Assembly (NCBI GenBank): GCA_016743235.1
Contig: VRZD01000012.1
Span: 103,857 to 167,856 of the forward strand
Source of the DNA: Pantanalinema sp. GBBB05
GTDB lineage: Bacteria; Cyanobacteriota; Cyanobacteriia; Leptolyngbyales; Leptolyngbyaceae
Direction: 5' to 3'
Length of the DNA stretch: 64,000 nucleotides
Under the pieces are notes generated by a model. The model searched no databases. It was not told the origin of the DNA and saw only the letters and a list, made by a program, of their open reading frames with translations. Positions 17,176 through 26,955 of the stretch are shown piece after piece; the first letter of the stretch is position 1; every line of letters begins with the position of its first letter. Position numbers and translations under genes: made by a program.

Positions 17176-18039
17176 CTAACGTTTATAGACAATAAAGCCT
17201 GCGATCGCGTCGAGTAAGGCTTCGGGTTCATCCGCCCGGATCGCATGACCACTATGCTCGAAAATTCGTAGATCCGCATTGGGAATCAGGCGAGCAATTT
17301 CCTCCGAAAATTCGGGTGGGCAAATCCAATCATATTTGGCTCCAATCACCAGGGTCGGAGCGGTAATTTTGGGTAACTGGTCCCGCACATCATAGACCCG
17401 GAGAAAATCGCCAAATGCGAGATTGATCGCATCAGGAGACAAAATCGCTCGATCCCAGCTTTTGGGTGGGGGGCTATCGGGATCGGCTGTAATGGAATAT
17501 AACGTCCGGGTCAGGTGGAAGTACTCTTTGAGTTGAGCCTCTGATTCAAAATTACCGTCCCATAGGCGCTGAGCGATCGCCTGCTGTTCTTTGCTCCCCC
17601 GTTCTGCCAGGATCTCTTTGGCGCGGTCTAAGAAGCGGGAATCTGGAACGGTAACAATCGCAATCAAATGCGACACGCGATCGGGATAGCGACTGGCATA
17701 GGTGAGGGCGACCATGCCCCCATAGGAAGCGCCAATCACCACAATTTTGTCTAACCCCAAATAGTCCCGTAAGGCTTCCATGTCTTCCACGTTGTTGTCT
17801 AACGTGTAGCTGGCTTTGTCACCCCGTGCCGATCGCCCTTGTCCTCGGTGATCAAAATACACCAGTTGCATTTTTTTACTAAGCGGTGAGAAGGTGGGCT
17901 TAAATCCAGTATGGTCAGCGCCTGGACCACCATGCACTAGAAACGCTACAGGTTTTTCGCGCATTCGGGAACCATCCGGGACTAAGGCAGAGCCTTCTAT
18001 ATCAAAGTAGATTTCGGTATCGCGGATCTTCGCTCGCAT
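17176..18039 (-). CDS. Alpha/beta hydrolase (proline-iminopeptidase-like)
   Basis: 287 residues. HGGPG oxyanion motif near residue 37, FDHRGQGRS, nucleophile elbow GASYGG (Ser about 105), acid loop GAKYDWICPPE and His in HSGHAIRADEP. The HGGPG and DHRGQGRS motifs are typical of family S33 peptidases and their hydrolase relatives. The substrate cannot be deduced. Single gene, convergent with the HIT gene. Confidence 0.85.
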   Translation of the reverse strand: MRAKIRDTEIYFDIEGSALVPDGSRMREKPVAFLVHGGPGADHTGFKPTFSPLSKKMQLVYFDHRGQGRSARGDKASYTLDNNVEDMEALRDYLGLDKIVVIGASYGGMVALTYASRYPDRVSHLIAIVTVPDSRFLDRAKEILAERGSKEQQAIAQRLWDGNFESEAQLKEYFHLTRTLYSITADPDSPPPKSWDRAILSPDAINLAFGDFLRVYDVRDQLPKITAPTLVIGAKYDWICPPEFSEEIARLIPNADLRIFEHSGHAIRADEPEALLDAIAGFIVYKR

Positions 18040-18333
18040 GTCGATCGCTTAAGTCTGAGAATGATGGGTCTGATTGTGTTGACCATCTTACTGGTAGTTA
18101 GGGCAATTGATGGGTGCTGGTGTGACTTGTGGTGGCTCCCCCAGATGCCGAAGTTGAATGTGTAGCGTAAGTTCAAAAAGCTTTAAATTACGTAGCGATT
18201 AATTCAATAAAAACAAACTCTGGCAGGGAACTCTAGAGGCAGACCATACACTGGGAATAGACCGACCAGATGGTGAGCTGACCTTGGTTGATTAACTTGT
18301 GACTCTCTCCAGCCGTTAGAGGTATTGAGCAAT

Positions 18334-19308
18334 ATGGAAGCCAGGTATCTACTCAGATCCTATGAGGCAGGTAACCGAGATTTTGCCGGAGTCGATTTAA
18401 GGGGTGCCGATCTCGGCGGCATGACATTAGTAGATATCAACCTAGAAGGGGCTAACCTAACTGGGGCAAACCTGAGTCGGGCATTTTTGACCAAAGCCAA
18501 CTTAAGTGGGGCGTTTTTGAACTGGGCAGATTTACGCTTCACTAAGCTGAGTGAAGGCTGCTTAATTGATGCTGACCTAACCAAAGCCAACCTGCATGGT
18601 GCTTTTATGGTCAAGGCAGATCTATCCAAAACTAAGTTGAGTGGCGCCAACCTGAGTCATGTCAATTTGCGGGGAGCCTGTTTGAAGCGCGCCAATTTAT
18701 GCGGTGCCACGATGCAGGGTGTCAATCTGCGTAGCGCCATGCTGACGGGGGCAAATCTCAATTGGGCGAATTTACGCGGAGCCCGGTTAAGTGGGGCCAT
18801 TTTGCAGGGAGCTTTTCTGAATGGGGTAAATCTAGCGGAGGCTTTCTTAAATGGGGTTGATTTGCATGAAATTGATTTGACCGGAGTGGATATGACGGCA
18901 GCAAAGTTGAATGGCAGCAATCTACAAGCTGCCCATCTGGCTACCAGCAACTTACGAGAAGCGAAACTCCGAGGAGCAAATTTAGCCGGAGCTGACCTGA
19001 CCAGTGCTAATTTAGAACAGGCCTCATTAAGCAGTGCCAATTTGAAATGGACGAATTTCAGTGGGGCGAATCTGCGGCAATCGGATTTACGGGATGCCAG
19101 TGTGTTAGGAGTGAAGATTGAGGGCGCAGAATTACAGGGTATTGTCCTGCCTGAGGTGACTCGCCGTTACTTGTGTTTGATGACGACAGGGGACTCTTTG
19201 TGGGCACACAAAGCCCGGAAAGCTTTGCACTGTGGGTTGGAACAGCAGACTACTTCAGCTACAGCGGCTCTGAATTTGCCATTGAATGCTTCGTTAGTGG
19301 CTACCTAG
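18334..19308 (+). CDS. Pentapeptide-repeat protein
   Basis: 324 residues. About 45 tandem A(N/D)LxG-type pentapeptides from residue 17 to about 270 form a long beta-helix, then a non-repeat tail (GIVLPEVTRRYLCLMTTG...) of about 55 residues. The N-terminal cap LLRSYEAGNRDF matches that of the pentapeptide protein at 1563. The ATG at 18334 is preferred over the TTG at 18325 because the GAGGT ribosome site is at the right distance. Cellular role unknown. Confidence 0.85.
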   Translation: MEARYLLRSYEAGNRDFAGVDLRGADLGGMTLVDINLEGANLTGANLSRAFLTKANLSGAFLNWADLRFTKLSEGCLIDADLTKANLHGAFMVKADLSKTKLSGANLSHVNLRGACLKRANLCGATMQGVNLRSAMLTGANLNWANLRGARLSGAILQGAFLNGVNLAEAFLNGVDLHEIDLTGVDMTAAKLNGSNLQAAHLATSNLREAKLRGANLAGADLTSANLEQASLSSANLKWTNFSGANLRQSDLRDASVLGVKIEGAELQGIVLPEVTRRYLCLMTTGDSLWAHKARKALHCGLEQQTTSATAALNLPLNASLVAT

Positions 19309-19310
19309 AT

Positions 19311-20810
19311 TCAGTTGTGTTGACCGCCTGCCATCAGTAAGCCGATCGTTTCTCGGGTTGCCCTTGCGGCATCGAGAATTTCCACAAACTGTCCGGCATA
19401 CATCACGGCGATGCGATCGCTCATTGCCAGTACTTCTTCCAGTTCGGTAGAAATATATAGAATCGCTGTACCTCGATTGCGTTCGGCTAATAAGGCTTGC
19501 TGGACGTATTCTGTAGCACCCACATCTAAGCCACGAGTCGGTTGCATCGCAATGATTAATCCGGGTTTCCCGGATAACTCCCGTGCCAAAACGACCTTTT
19601 GTTGATTGCCACCTGATAACTGACTTACTCTGAGCTTGCCACTGGTGGCTCGGATGTCAAATGCCTGGATTGCCCAATCGGTATGGCGGTTGATTGCCAA
19701 CTTCTGCAAGAGCCAATGCCGACAGAAGGGCAGGCGGTTAAAGGCTTTCAGAATCAGATTACGGGTAATACTGAATGGCAGAATTAGCCCCATTTTTTGC
19801 CGATCTTCGGGGATATAACCAAGGTTGAGTTGGCGGCGGTTGCTAGTGTCAGCAGTGATTTCCTTGCCTTGGTAAGCGATCGTGCCGTTAGTGATGGCTC
19901 GCAGTCCTGCGATCGCGTCAGCCAGCTCCCGTTGACCGTTGCCATCGACTCCAGCCACCCCCAGAATTTCTCCAGCTCTAAGTTGGAACGATACCCCTTG
20001 GACGGCGGGTAAGTTGCGATCGTCCCGAACATGCAGCTGGCTGACGTTGAGGGCGATCGTTGTATTGGTCTGGACGGGTTTTTCCAGTTGGAAGTTGATT
20101 TCCCGTCCGACCATCAATTCGGCTAGGGTTTTAGGCGTTGTGTGAGCCGTGGTGGTGCTGGCAACGACCCGTCCTCGCCGTAAGACGGTAACTGTATCGC
20201 ACAGGTTGATCACCTCATCCAATTTGTGACTGATAAAAATAATCGTGTGCTGCTGAGCGGCAAGTTGCCGTAACACAGTGAAAAACGTGGCAATTTCCGG
20301 CGGGGTTAAAACGGCTGTGGGTTCATCTAGAATTAGCAGCTTGGCTTGCCGATGCAGAGCTTTGAGGATTTCTACCCGCTGCTGAGTCCCGATCGGTAAA
20401 TCGCTGACTTTGGCAAAGGGGTCGATCGGTAAGCCATAGGAGGCTGCCATGGCTGCGAGTTCTGCTGCCCGTTGCGGCAAATTCAGCCCTAAAGAAAATT
20501 GAGTTCCCAGAATAATGTTCTCTACAACTGAGAGTTGGGGCACCAGCATAAAGTGCTGATGGATCATACCGATGCCTTGGGCGATCGCAGCACTGGGAGA
20601 ATTGATCTGGACGGGTTGCTGGTTGAGATAAATTTGTCCAGCATCGGGTTGATACAGCCCACACAGCATATTCATCAGTGTGGTTTTGCCTGCCCCGTTT
20701 TCCCCCAAGACGGCATGAATAGAACCAGATTTTACCTCCAGGCTGATTTGGTCATTGGCGACAAAACTGCCAAACCGTTTGGTAATTCCTTCTAGCCGTA
20801 GCTGCGTCAC
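19311..20810 (-). CDS. ABC importer ATP-binding protein (nucleoside/BMP type, two ATPase domains)
   Basis: 499 residues with two fused ABC domains, as in RbsA/NupO ATPases. First domain: Walker A GENGAGKTT, Q-loop, signature SDLPIGTQQRVE, Walker B LLILDEPTAVLTP. Second domain: GVAGVDGNGQRE (degenerate Walker A), signature LSGGNQQKVVLARE and MQPTRGLDVGA. Its start overlaps the end of the substrate-binding protein gene by four bases, so the two are co-transcribed. No permease genes follow; the next gene is on the other strand. Confidence 0.9.
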   Translation of the reverse strand: MTQLRLEGITKRFGSFVANDQISLEVKSGSIHAVLGENGAGKTTLMNMLCGLYQPDAGQIYLNQQPVQINSPSAAIAQGIGMIHQHFMLVPQLSVVENIILGTQFSLGLNLPQRAAELAAMAASYGLPIDPFAKVSDLPIGTQQRVEILKALHRQAKLLILDEPTAVLTPPEIATFFTVLRQLAAQQHTIIFISHKLDEVINLCDTVTVLRRGRVVASTTTAHTTPKTLAELMVGREINFQLEKPVQTNTTIALNVSQLHVRDDRNLPAVQGVSFQLRAGEILGVAGVDGNGQRELADAIAGLRAITNGTIAYQGKEITADTSNRRQLNLGYIPEDRQKMGLILPFSITRNLILKAFNRLPFCRHWLLQKLAINRHTDWAIQAFDIRATSGKLRVSQLSGGNQQKVVLARELSGKPGLIIAMQPTRGLDVGATEYVQQALLAERNRGTAILYISTELEEVLAMSDRIAVMYAGQFVEILDAARATRETIGLLMAGGQHN

Positions 20811-21865
20811 GCGGCTCCTTTGACACAGCGAGTGGCTTTCCCAGCTTCGGTACAGGTTTCAAAGGTGAGCTTGTCTGCCACGATCGCATCAGCGGTTTGC
20901 TTGACTTTGTCCTGCAAGGGTTGGGGAACAGCAGGATTGAATTTGCCCAGATATAAAATTGTGGGTTCTTTCAAGCCTAAGGAATACACCTCACCTTTTA
21001 GAGCCTTGTTCTTTGCCAGGTCGGCTAATTTCGCGATCGCTAAATCAATTCGCTTGACAGCGCTAGTCAGAACCGCTTTGGGCGCCACATCTAGTTGATC
21101 AGCCGTGTTACCAAAAGCATAGATACCGCGATCGGCGGCAGCTTGTAAGACAGTTGGGGCAGCATTATCTAGCCACTGATAAATCACATCAGCTCCCGTG
21201 GAGATCAGGGCTTCGGCAGCTTCCTTGGCTTTAGCCGCATCATTCCAATCTCCCGTAAAACTGGAACTCACCTCAATGCTGGGATCAATGGATTTTGCCC
21301 CGAGTTCAAAGCCACGCAATTCTTCCTGTGTTGCCTGGAACTCTTGCCCTGCCAGGTATGCCAGCTTCTTCGACTTGCTCATTTCTGCCGCCAGAATGCC
21401 ACACAGATAGCTAGCTTGCAGGTGGTCAATTCGCAGCGAAGCAATATTTGTGCCCGAGGCGGCTCCATTTACTCCAATGAAAAAGGATTGGGGAAACTGC
21501 GGGGCAACTTGTTGAATGGCAGCATCGAACTGACCACCATGGGCATAAATCAAATTAAAGCCACGCCGTGCAAAGTCAGACAATACTTCCACCTGTTCTG
21601 CTTGCCCAACTTTTTCCACATAGGCGGTTTCTGCCCCTAACTGTGCTTTAATCGCTTCTAATCCTGCATACCCGGCTTGATTCCAGGCTTTGTCTGTAAT
21701 GACTCCCGGCAGCACGATCGCGGCTTTCAACCCACTGCTGGCGGCTGGACTTTCTGACGCTGTATCTGATGGTGTGGATACACCACATCCTTTAAGCAGT
21801 AAGGCTCCAAACCCTGCCACGGTTCCATCCATTAAGAACTGCCGCCGACTATAGCGCTTGCCCAT
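20807..21865 (-). CDS. BMP-family ABC substrate-binding lipoprotein
   Basis: 352 residues. A twin-arginine signal (SRRQFL) runs into a lipobox (LLLKGC), so it is likely a Tat-exported lipoprotein. The body matches the PnrA/BMP (Med) family: IVLPGVITDKAWNQAGYAGL, FIGVNGAASGTN and GADVIYQWLDNA. Relatives bind purine nucleosides or related compounds. The ATG at 21865 is chosen because AAGGAGG lies nine bases before it; the upstream GTG is too close. It pairs with the ATPase at 19311. No transmembrane partner is visible. Confidence 0.88.
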   Translation of the reverse strand: MGKRYSRRQFLMDGTVAGFGALLLKGCGVSTPSDTASESPAASSGLKAAIVLPGVITDKAWNQAGYAGLEAIKAQLGAETAYVEKVGQAEQVEVLSDFARRGFNLIYAHGGQFDAAIQQVAPQFPQSFFIGVNGAASGTNIASLRIDHLQASYLCGILAAEMSKSKKLAYLAGQEFQATQEELRGFELGAKSIDPSIEVSSSFTGDWNDAAKAKEAAEALISTGADVIYQWLDNAAPTVLQAAADRGIYAFGNTADQLDVAPKAVLTSAVKRIDLAIAKLADLAKNKALKGEVYSLGLKEPTILYLGKFNPAVPQPLQDKVKQTADAIVADKLTFETCTEAGKATRCVKGAA

Positions 21866-22088
21866 GACCACTAGCCTCCTTGCGTTAACTCCAATTCATA
21901 AAAAAATATTTAATCGGATTCTAAGCAGAATAACGTAATTAAGAAATTTTTCGCTCAAATCAGGCAGGATCGTGATATTCAACTGACTTGCCTCGACTGC
22001 GTCTTGGCGGTAATGCTTGTCTACCTCGATCGATTCAGTTGTAACTACCTTTTACACTGTGATTGAACTAATTAGGAGTACTGGCAAA

Positions 22089-22664
22089 ATGGTTCTCACA
22101 CCTTCTACGATGCTGGCATTGGGGACTCCTGCCCCAGCCTTTGCCTTACCAGATGTTGTATCAGGACAGAGCATTTCCCTGACGACCTTTGCCGATCGCA
22201 CCGCGTTGCTAGTCATGTTTATCTGTCAGCACTGTCCCTATGTGAAGCATGTGCAGGCGGAACTTGCCCAGATGGGGCAAGACTATCACCACCAGAGTTT
22301 GGGGATCGTGGCCATTAGTGCTAACGATATTACCAATTATCCGAATGATGCGCCGCCCTACCTGAAAGAGATGGCGCAGACCCTCGGCTTTCCCTTTCCC
22401 TTGTGTTATGACGAAACTCAGGAGGTTGCCAAAGCCTATACGGCGGCTTGTACTCCAGACTTTTTCCTGTTCGATCGCGATCAGCGGTTAGCCTATCGGG
22501 GGCAACTGGATGATAGTCGTCCGGGCAATGGGTTGCCAGTCACCGGCACCGATTTGAGAGCGGCAATCGATCTAGTGTTAGCCGGGCAGCCAGTGCCAGC
22601 AGATCAGAAACCAAGTATTGGCTGCAATATTAAATGGAAACCGGGCAACGCGCCTAGCTACTAA
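22089..22664 (+). CDS. Thioredoxin-fold peroxiredoxin-like protein
   Basis: 191 residues. Redoxin pattern: PAPAFALPDVVSGQSISL, then FICQHCPYVKHVQAEL with a CxxC pair, VAISANDITNYPNDAP, and CTPDFFLFDRDQRLAYRGQLDD. This is the PRX-like group of thioredoxin-family proteins common in cyanobacteria; the two active-site cysteines suggest disulphide exchange rather than a classic one-Cys peroxidase site. The ATG at 22089 is chosen because TTAGGAG precedes it. No signal peptide. Confidence 0.82.
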   Translation: MVLTPSTMLALGTPAPAFALPDVVSGQSISLTTFADRTALLVMFICQHCPYVKHVQAELAQMGQDYHHQSLGIVAISANDITNYPNDAPPYLKEMAQTLGFPFPLCYDETQEVAKAYTAACTPDFFLFDRDQRLAYRGQLDDSRPGNGLPVTGTDLRAAIDLVLAGQPVPADQKPSIGCNIKWKPGNAPSY

Positions 22665-22724
22665 CCGTTCAGTCCCTCCAGATCATGCTCCGGATGATAA
22701 CTGCCCCCTTGATCCCCCACCATT

Positions 22725-24104
22725 ATGCTGAATCACCTCCCTCACGATGCCCAAACTCCTGCATGGCAACAGATGTTTCAGTGGATTGTCAATCCATTTG
22801 CCCTGATGGAATCGTCTGCCCAACGCTACGGTGATTTGTTTACCTTACCCATTGGTGACAAACTGGCTCCAGTTGTATTGCTTCATAGTCCTCAACTGCT
22901 GCAGGAGGTATTGGCAGATAGTAAAGACTATGAAGCTCCCGGCGATCGCAATGGTTTGTTCGAGCCGATTTTGGGACAACAATCGGTACTGTCTTTGAGT
23001 GGGGCTGCCCATCGTCGCCAGCGCCAGTTGCTATTACCCCCGTTTCATGGAGAACGGATGCGGATGTATGGTCAGATGATTTGGGACATTACAGGGCAAG
23101 TGATAGAGCGCTTGCCAGTGGGGCAACCATTTTCAGTGCGATCGTTCATGCAATCCATTGCTATGCAGGTGATTCTGCAAACCGTGTTTGGGCTGGAGCA
23201 GGGAGAACGGGTGCAGCGATTAGAACGTTTGGTTGCAGCAATGCTGGATAGCATCAGTTCACCCCTGGGTGTCGCCATGCTGTATATCCCATCTTTCCGC
23301 TGGGATTTGGGGCGCTTCAGTCCATGGGGACGGTTTCTACACCAGCGGCAGCAAATTGATCAGTTGATTTACCGCGAAATTCACGATCGGCGTCAGGCGC
23401 CCAATCCCGATCGGACGGATATTTTGTCGTTACTGATGTCTGCCTGTGATGAGGTGGGACAACCACTCACGGATGTAGAGTTGCGGGATGAGTTAATGAC
23501 CTTGCTGGTGGCAGGGCATGAAACAACGGCAACAGCGTTAACCTGGGCACTCTATTGGCTGCATGCGCTACCCGAGGTAAAAGCAAAAGCATTACGGGAA
23601 CTCGATAGTTTAGGCGATCAGATTACTCCGGCTACAGTTGCTCGGTTACCGTATCTAGCTGCGATCAGTGCGGAAACACTACGAATTTATCCAGTGGGTA
23701 TGTTAGCTTTTCCTCGGGTTCCCAAAACAGCCCAGCGGCTAATGGGCTATGAGATTGAGGCTGGTACGGTACTTCTGGGGTGTATTTATCTTCTCCATCA
23801 GCGAGAAGACCTGTATCCCGAGCCAAAGCGGTTTAAGCCAGAGCGGTTTCTACTGCGGCAATTTTCGCCTTATGAATATATGCCGTTCGGCGTAGGGGCG
23901 CGTCGCTGTATCGGTATGGCATTTGCTCAGTATGAAATGCAGATCGTATTAGCCCGGATGTTGTCTGAAGTTGAACTCAAACTCATCAACGATCGTCCGA
24001 TGAAACCTGTTCGCCGGGGGCTGACCTCGGGCGCAGGGGATGTTCGTTTAACGGTGGTTGGTCGTCGCTCTCTGCCAGCACGAACTTTAGAGCCGCTCAC
24101 TTGA
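22725..24104 (+). CDS. Cytochrome P450 (CYP110-like)
   Basis: 459 residues. I-helix AGHETTATAL, K-helix ETLRIYP (ExxR), PERF segment and haem loop PFGVGARRCIGMAF with Cys395 as thiolate ligand. No membrane anchor. It resembles the CYP110 family of cyanobacteria, which hydroxylates fatty acids, alkanes and terpenes. No ferredoxin, terpene synthase or other pathway gene is adjacent. Its 3' end overlaps the converging methyltransferase gene by 18 bases. Confidence 0.9.
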   Translation: MLNHLPHDAQTPAWQQMFQWIVNPFALMESSAQRYGDLFTLPIGDKLAPVVLLHSPQLLQEVLADSKDYEAPGDRNGLFEPILGQQSVLSLSGAAHRRQRQLLLPPFHGERMRMYGQMIWDITGQVIERLPVGQPFSVRSFMQSIAMQVILQTVFGLEQGERVQRLERLVAAMLDSISSPLGVAMLYIPSFRWDLGRFSPWGRFLHQRQQIDQLIYREIHDRRQAPNPDRTDILSLLMSACDEVGQPLTDVELRDELMTLLVAGHETTATALTWALYWLHALPEVKAKALRELDSLGDQITPATVARLPYLAAISAETLRIYPVGMLAFPRVPKTAQRLMGYEIEAGTVLLGCIYLLHQREDLYPEPKRFKPERFLLRQFSPYEYMPFGVGARRCIGMAFAQYEMQIVLARMLSEVELKLINDRPMKPVRRGLTSGAGDVRLTVVGRRSLPARTLEPLT

Positions 24105-24887
24105 TGGCACTGTTTCAGCCAGAAACAGATCAGTAGAGTAGGTTAAATAAACTAACCCCTCCGCATCTGCCCACTGCTGATAAAGCTGGCGTAGTTCAGT
24201 AACCAGTTGTTCATAGCTCTCACCTGCCTGGGGGAGGTAAGACGTACTTTGGACTCGACCCAGCAATCCTGCCCAACCTACTGCTTGTTGATGGCGGTGG
24301 GCCGTTTGGCGCACCTGCATAAAGAACGGATGGTTCGTTAACTGATCGCAGGTCTGAGTGATATCCCGTAATTTTTCGGCTGGATGGTTACCGGATGCCA
24401 CCTGGATCAATTGACTGTAGCTGGCAGTAAAGCCATCGTCTCGAACGCGGTTGTTCCAGACCAGGGCTAACCGACCTCCTGGTTTCAAGATGCGGTGGAA
24501 TTCTAGCAAGCTGAGATCGGCATCAAACCAGTGAAAGGCTTGAAAGCAGGTGACTAAATCCATGCTGCGATCGGGTAAACCAGTCGCTTCAGCCGTCGCT
24601 GTTTGCCAACGGACACGATCATAGGGAATAGCGACCTGCTGCATCGCTTGATTCGGTTCCACTGCCCATACCTGGACTCCCTGCTCCGCTAACAAGCGGG
24701 AAGCAATGCCTGTCCCTGCTCCAATATCGGCAGCTACTGGCTGAGTGAGATTGTCTAATCCTGCCAGAATCGTCGCGATCGTCGCCTCTGGATAACTAGG
24801 ACGATATTGCGCATACGCCTCTGCCCGATTCGAAAATCGGGTCAAAGGTTGCATGGTATGTAAAGGAATTGCTTCGTTCTGACTCAT
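24087..24887 (-). CDS. SAM-dependent class I methyltransferase
   Basis: 266 residues from the ATG at 24887; another ATG at 24854 would begin at MQPLTRFSNRAEAYAQYRPSYP, which is where homologues usually start. Motif I ADIGAGTGIASRLL, VEPNQAMQQ, motif DLVTCFQAFHWFD and LKPGGRLALVWN place it in the Methyltransf_11 group. The substrate is unknown. Its stop lies inside the end of the P450 gene on the opposite strand. Confidence 0.8.
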   Translation of the reverse strand: MSQNEAIPLHTMQPLTRFSNRAEAYAQYRPSYPEATIATILAGLDNLTQPVAADIGAGTGIASRLLAEQGVQVWAVEPNQAMQQVAIPYDRVRWQTATAEATGLPDRSMDLVTCFQAFHWFDADLSLLEFHRILKPGGRLALVWNNRVRDDGFTASYSQLIQVASGNHPAEKLRDITQTCDQLTNHPFFMQVRQTAHRHQQAVGWAGLLGRVQSTSYLPQAGESYEQLVTELRQLYQQWADAEGLVYLTYSTDLFLAETVPSSERL

Positions 24888-25056
24888 CGTGGATACACTG
24901 AACACGGCATTGTGTACTAAAGACAGATTCAACTGAAAATTAAAGCTTTCCTAACGTGAATTTCTAGGGGTGTCCGTAGGTTACATATTTAACAAACACC
25001 CTTTGGTAGGATTTTCGAGTTTCCAAAAAATTTTGGTGTGAGGAATGGAGGTCAGG

Positions 25057-26955
25057 ATGATGGCAAAAGTTCAGTTAGAGATTTCTCAGCGGTTGTGGCT
25101 GTCATTATTGACAGCTTGGGCTGTCATGGGTCTATCACCTGTGCAAGCAACAGAGGTAGGCAGAGCCAGCTCTCCAACCTTATCTTTATCCGCACCTAGC
25201 CTGATTTCACAGACAGCAACGGCACCGTCGATCGTGGCGCAATCTCTCCCAAGCGATGGACTGGAGAGCGTTCCTACCGTTAGCAGTTTAGCGGTAGATC
25301 CTGAGGTCCAACCATCAGCCGGGATGGAACAGGTCACTTCGGTGTCCCAGTTAACTGATGTGCGACCTACAGACTGGGCATTTCAGGCGTTGCAATCTCT
25401 GGTGGAACGCTATGGCTGTATCGTGGGCTATCCAGACCGAACCTACCGGGGTAACCGGGCGATGACCCGCTACGAGTTTGCCGCTGGTCTGAATGCCTGT
25501 ATGGACAAAATCCAAGAACTGATTGCAGCAGCTACGGGTGACCTCGTCAGGAAAGAAGATTTGCTAGCACTGCAACGGCTACAGGAGGAATTCGCTGCCG
25601 AACTGTCAGCCCTACGGGGACGAGTAGATAGTCTGGATGTGCGGACTGCCACCCTGGAAAAACAGCAGTTTTCCACGACCACGAAACTGAATGGGCTGGC
25701 TTGGATGAATCTGACTGGTGCTGGGGCTGGAGATGATGTCAACTATGAAGGGATTCCCGGAGTGCCTGCTGAAGCCCGATTTGCGGCGGCTCGTTCTGGT
25801 GGTGATCCGATCGTCATCAAGTCGGGTGCACCCCAAACGACTCTGGGCTTCCTCACCTGGCTGACATTGAATACCTCGTTTACGGGTCGGGATTTATTAG
25901 TGACTCAGTTAGCGGCAGGTAATTCCATTTCGCCAGCGAACCAGTATGCCTCAGCTGGATTTTTTAATTCCTTTGGAGTGCCATTTACCGATCAATCGGC
26001 GAATAGCATTAATGGCGATACGACTGTGATCATTCACGACTTTTTCTATCAGTTTCCTGTGAATGATGCGCTGAAAGTTACCGTTGGTCCCCGCGTGAAC
26101 TGGTATCGCCATTTCGACTTTAACCGCTTTACCTTCTTTCTGACTGGAGCGGGTAGCTTTGACTCGATCGGGAGTACGCAATCCAATGCCATCGATCGAG
26201 GTTCGGGCGCCGTTGTAGAATGGACTCCCAACAGCAAACTGCGGATTGCGGCGGCTTACCTGGGAGAGAATACCGAATTTCTGCCAAGTGTGCCTGGGCT
26301 AGGGTTCAATACCTCTAGTGATCCCAACTTTGGCTTATTTGGTGGTACGAATACATCTACCTTTGAAGTCACCTATTCTCCTACTAGTACCCTCAATCTC
26401 CGGTTTTTGTATAACTATTCCCGCCTGCAAGCCGTGAATGGACAAGTGGGGAATGCTATTGGAGAACCAATTCCTTACGGTTTTGTTGATGCTGGACCTG
26501 GCTTTTCTGAACTCCAAGCCGATGGTAGTGTTGGATACGGTGGTTTGAAGTATGCCTTTGCTCACCACGTTGCTTTTAACTTTGATTGGCTGATTACCCC
26601 TGGATTTGGCATTTTTGGACGTTATGGCTATGCCACTACAACCCTGAAGCCGATCGATAAAGCGTTAAATGTGCAATCGTTCCAGATTGGGTTAGGGTTT
26701 CCCGATTTGGGTAAGAAAGGGGCACAGGCAACGCTGACCTTCTTAATGCCGATGGATATTCTGCATGGCAAACGTTACTTTGCCTCTGGCGCTGGCAATG
26801 GCGGCACAATGTATGAGTTAGAAGCCTCTTACTACTACCCAGTGACCGACAATATTGCGATCGTGCCTTCTGTATACGCGATCTTCAATGCCAACAACTT
26901 TGATGACAATCCAACCATCTTTGTTGGCAACATTCGCGGTCAGTTTAGCTTCTAA
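25057..26955 (+). CDS. SLH-domain outer-membrane porin (OprB/iron-uptake type)
   Basis: 632 residues. A signal peptide (LLTAWAVMGLSPVQA) is followed by an SLH domain (LTDVRPTDWAFQALQSLVER ... RYEFAAGLNACMDKI), a short coiled coil (LRGRVDSLDVRTATLEKQ) and a long beta-barrel ending in the aromatic C-terminus QFSF. This layout is the cyanobacterial Som/OprB-like porin, where the SLH region binds the cell-wall polysaccharide; some members serve iron or small-solute uptake. GGAGGT places the start at 25057, not 25045. Its last four bases overlap the next gene's stop. Confidence 0.9.
   Translation: MMAKVQLEISQRLWLSLLTAWAVMGLSPVQATEVGRASSPTLSLSAPSLISQTATAPSIVAQSLPSDGLESVPTVSSLAVDPEVQPSAGMEQVTSVSQLTDVRPTDWAFQALQSLVERYGCIVGYPDRTYRGNRAMTRYEFAAGLNACMDKIQELIAAATGDLVRKEDLLALQRLQEEFAAELSALRGRVDSLDVRTATLEKQQFSTTTKLNGLAWMNLTGAGAGDDVNYEGIPGVPAEARFAAARSGGDPIVIKSGAPQTTLGFLTWLTLNTSFTGRDLLVTQLAAGNSISPANQYASAGFFNSFGVPFTDQSANSINGDTTVIIHDFFYQFPVNDALKVTVGPRVNWYRHFDFNRFTFFLTGAGSFDSIGSTQSNAIDRGSGAVVEWTPNSKLRIAAAYLGENTEFLPSVPGLGFNTSSDPNFGLFGGTNTSTFEVTYSPTSTLNLRFLYNYSRLQAVNGQVGNAIGEPIPYGFVDAGPGFSELQADGSVGYGGLKYAFAHHVAFNFDWLITPGFGIFGRYGYATTTLKPIDKALNVQSFQIGLGFPDLGKKGAQATLTFLMPMDILHGKRYFASGAGNGGTMYELEASYYYPVTDNIAIVPSVYAIFNANNFDDNPTIFVGNIRGQFSF

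Noticed and set aside
18360..19040. Long minus-strand frames inside the pentapeptide gene
   Set aside because: They mirror the repeated codons of the pentapeptide repeats and are not independent genes.
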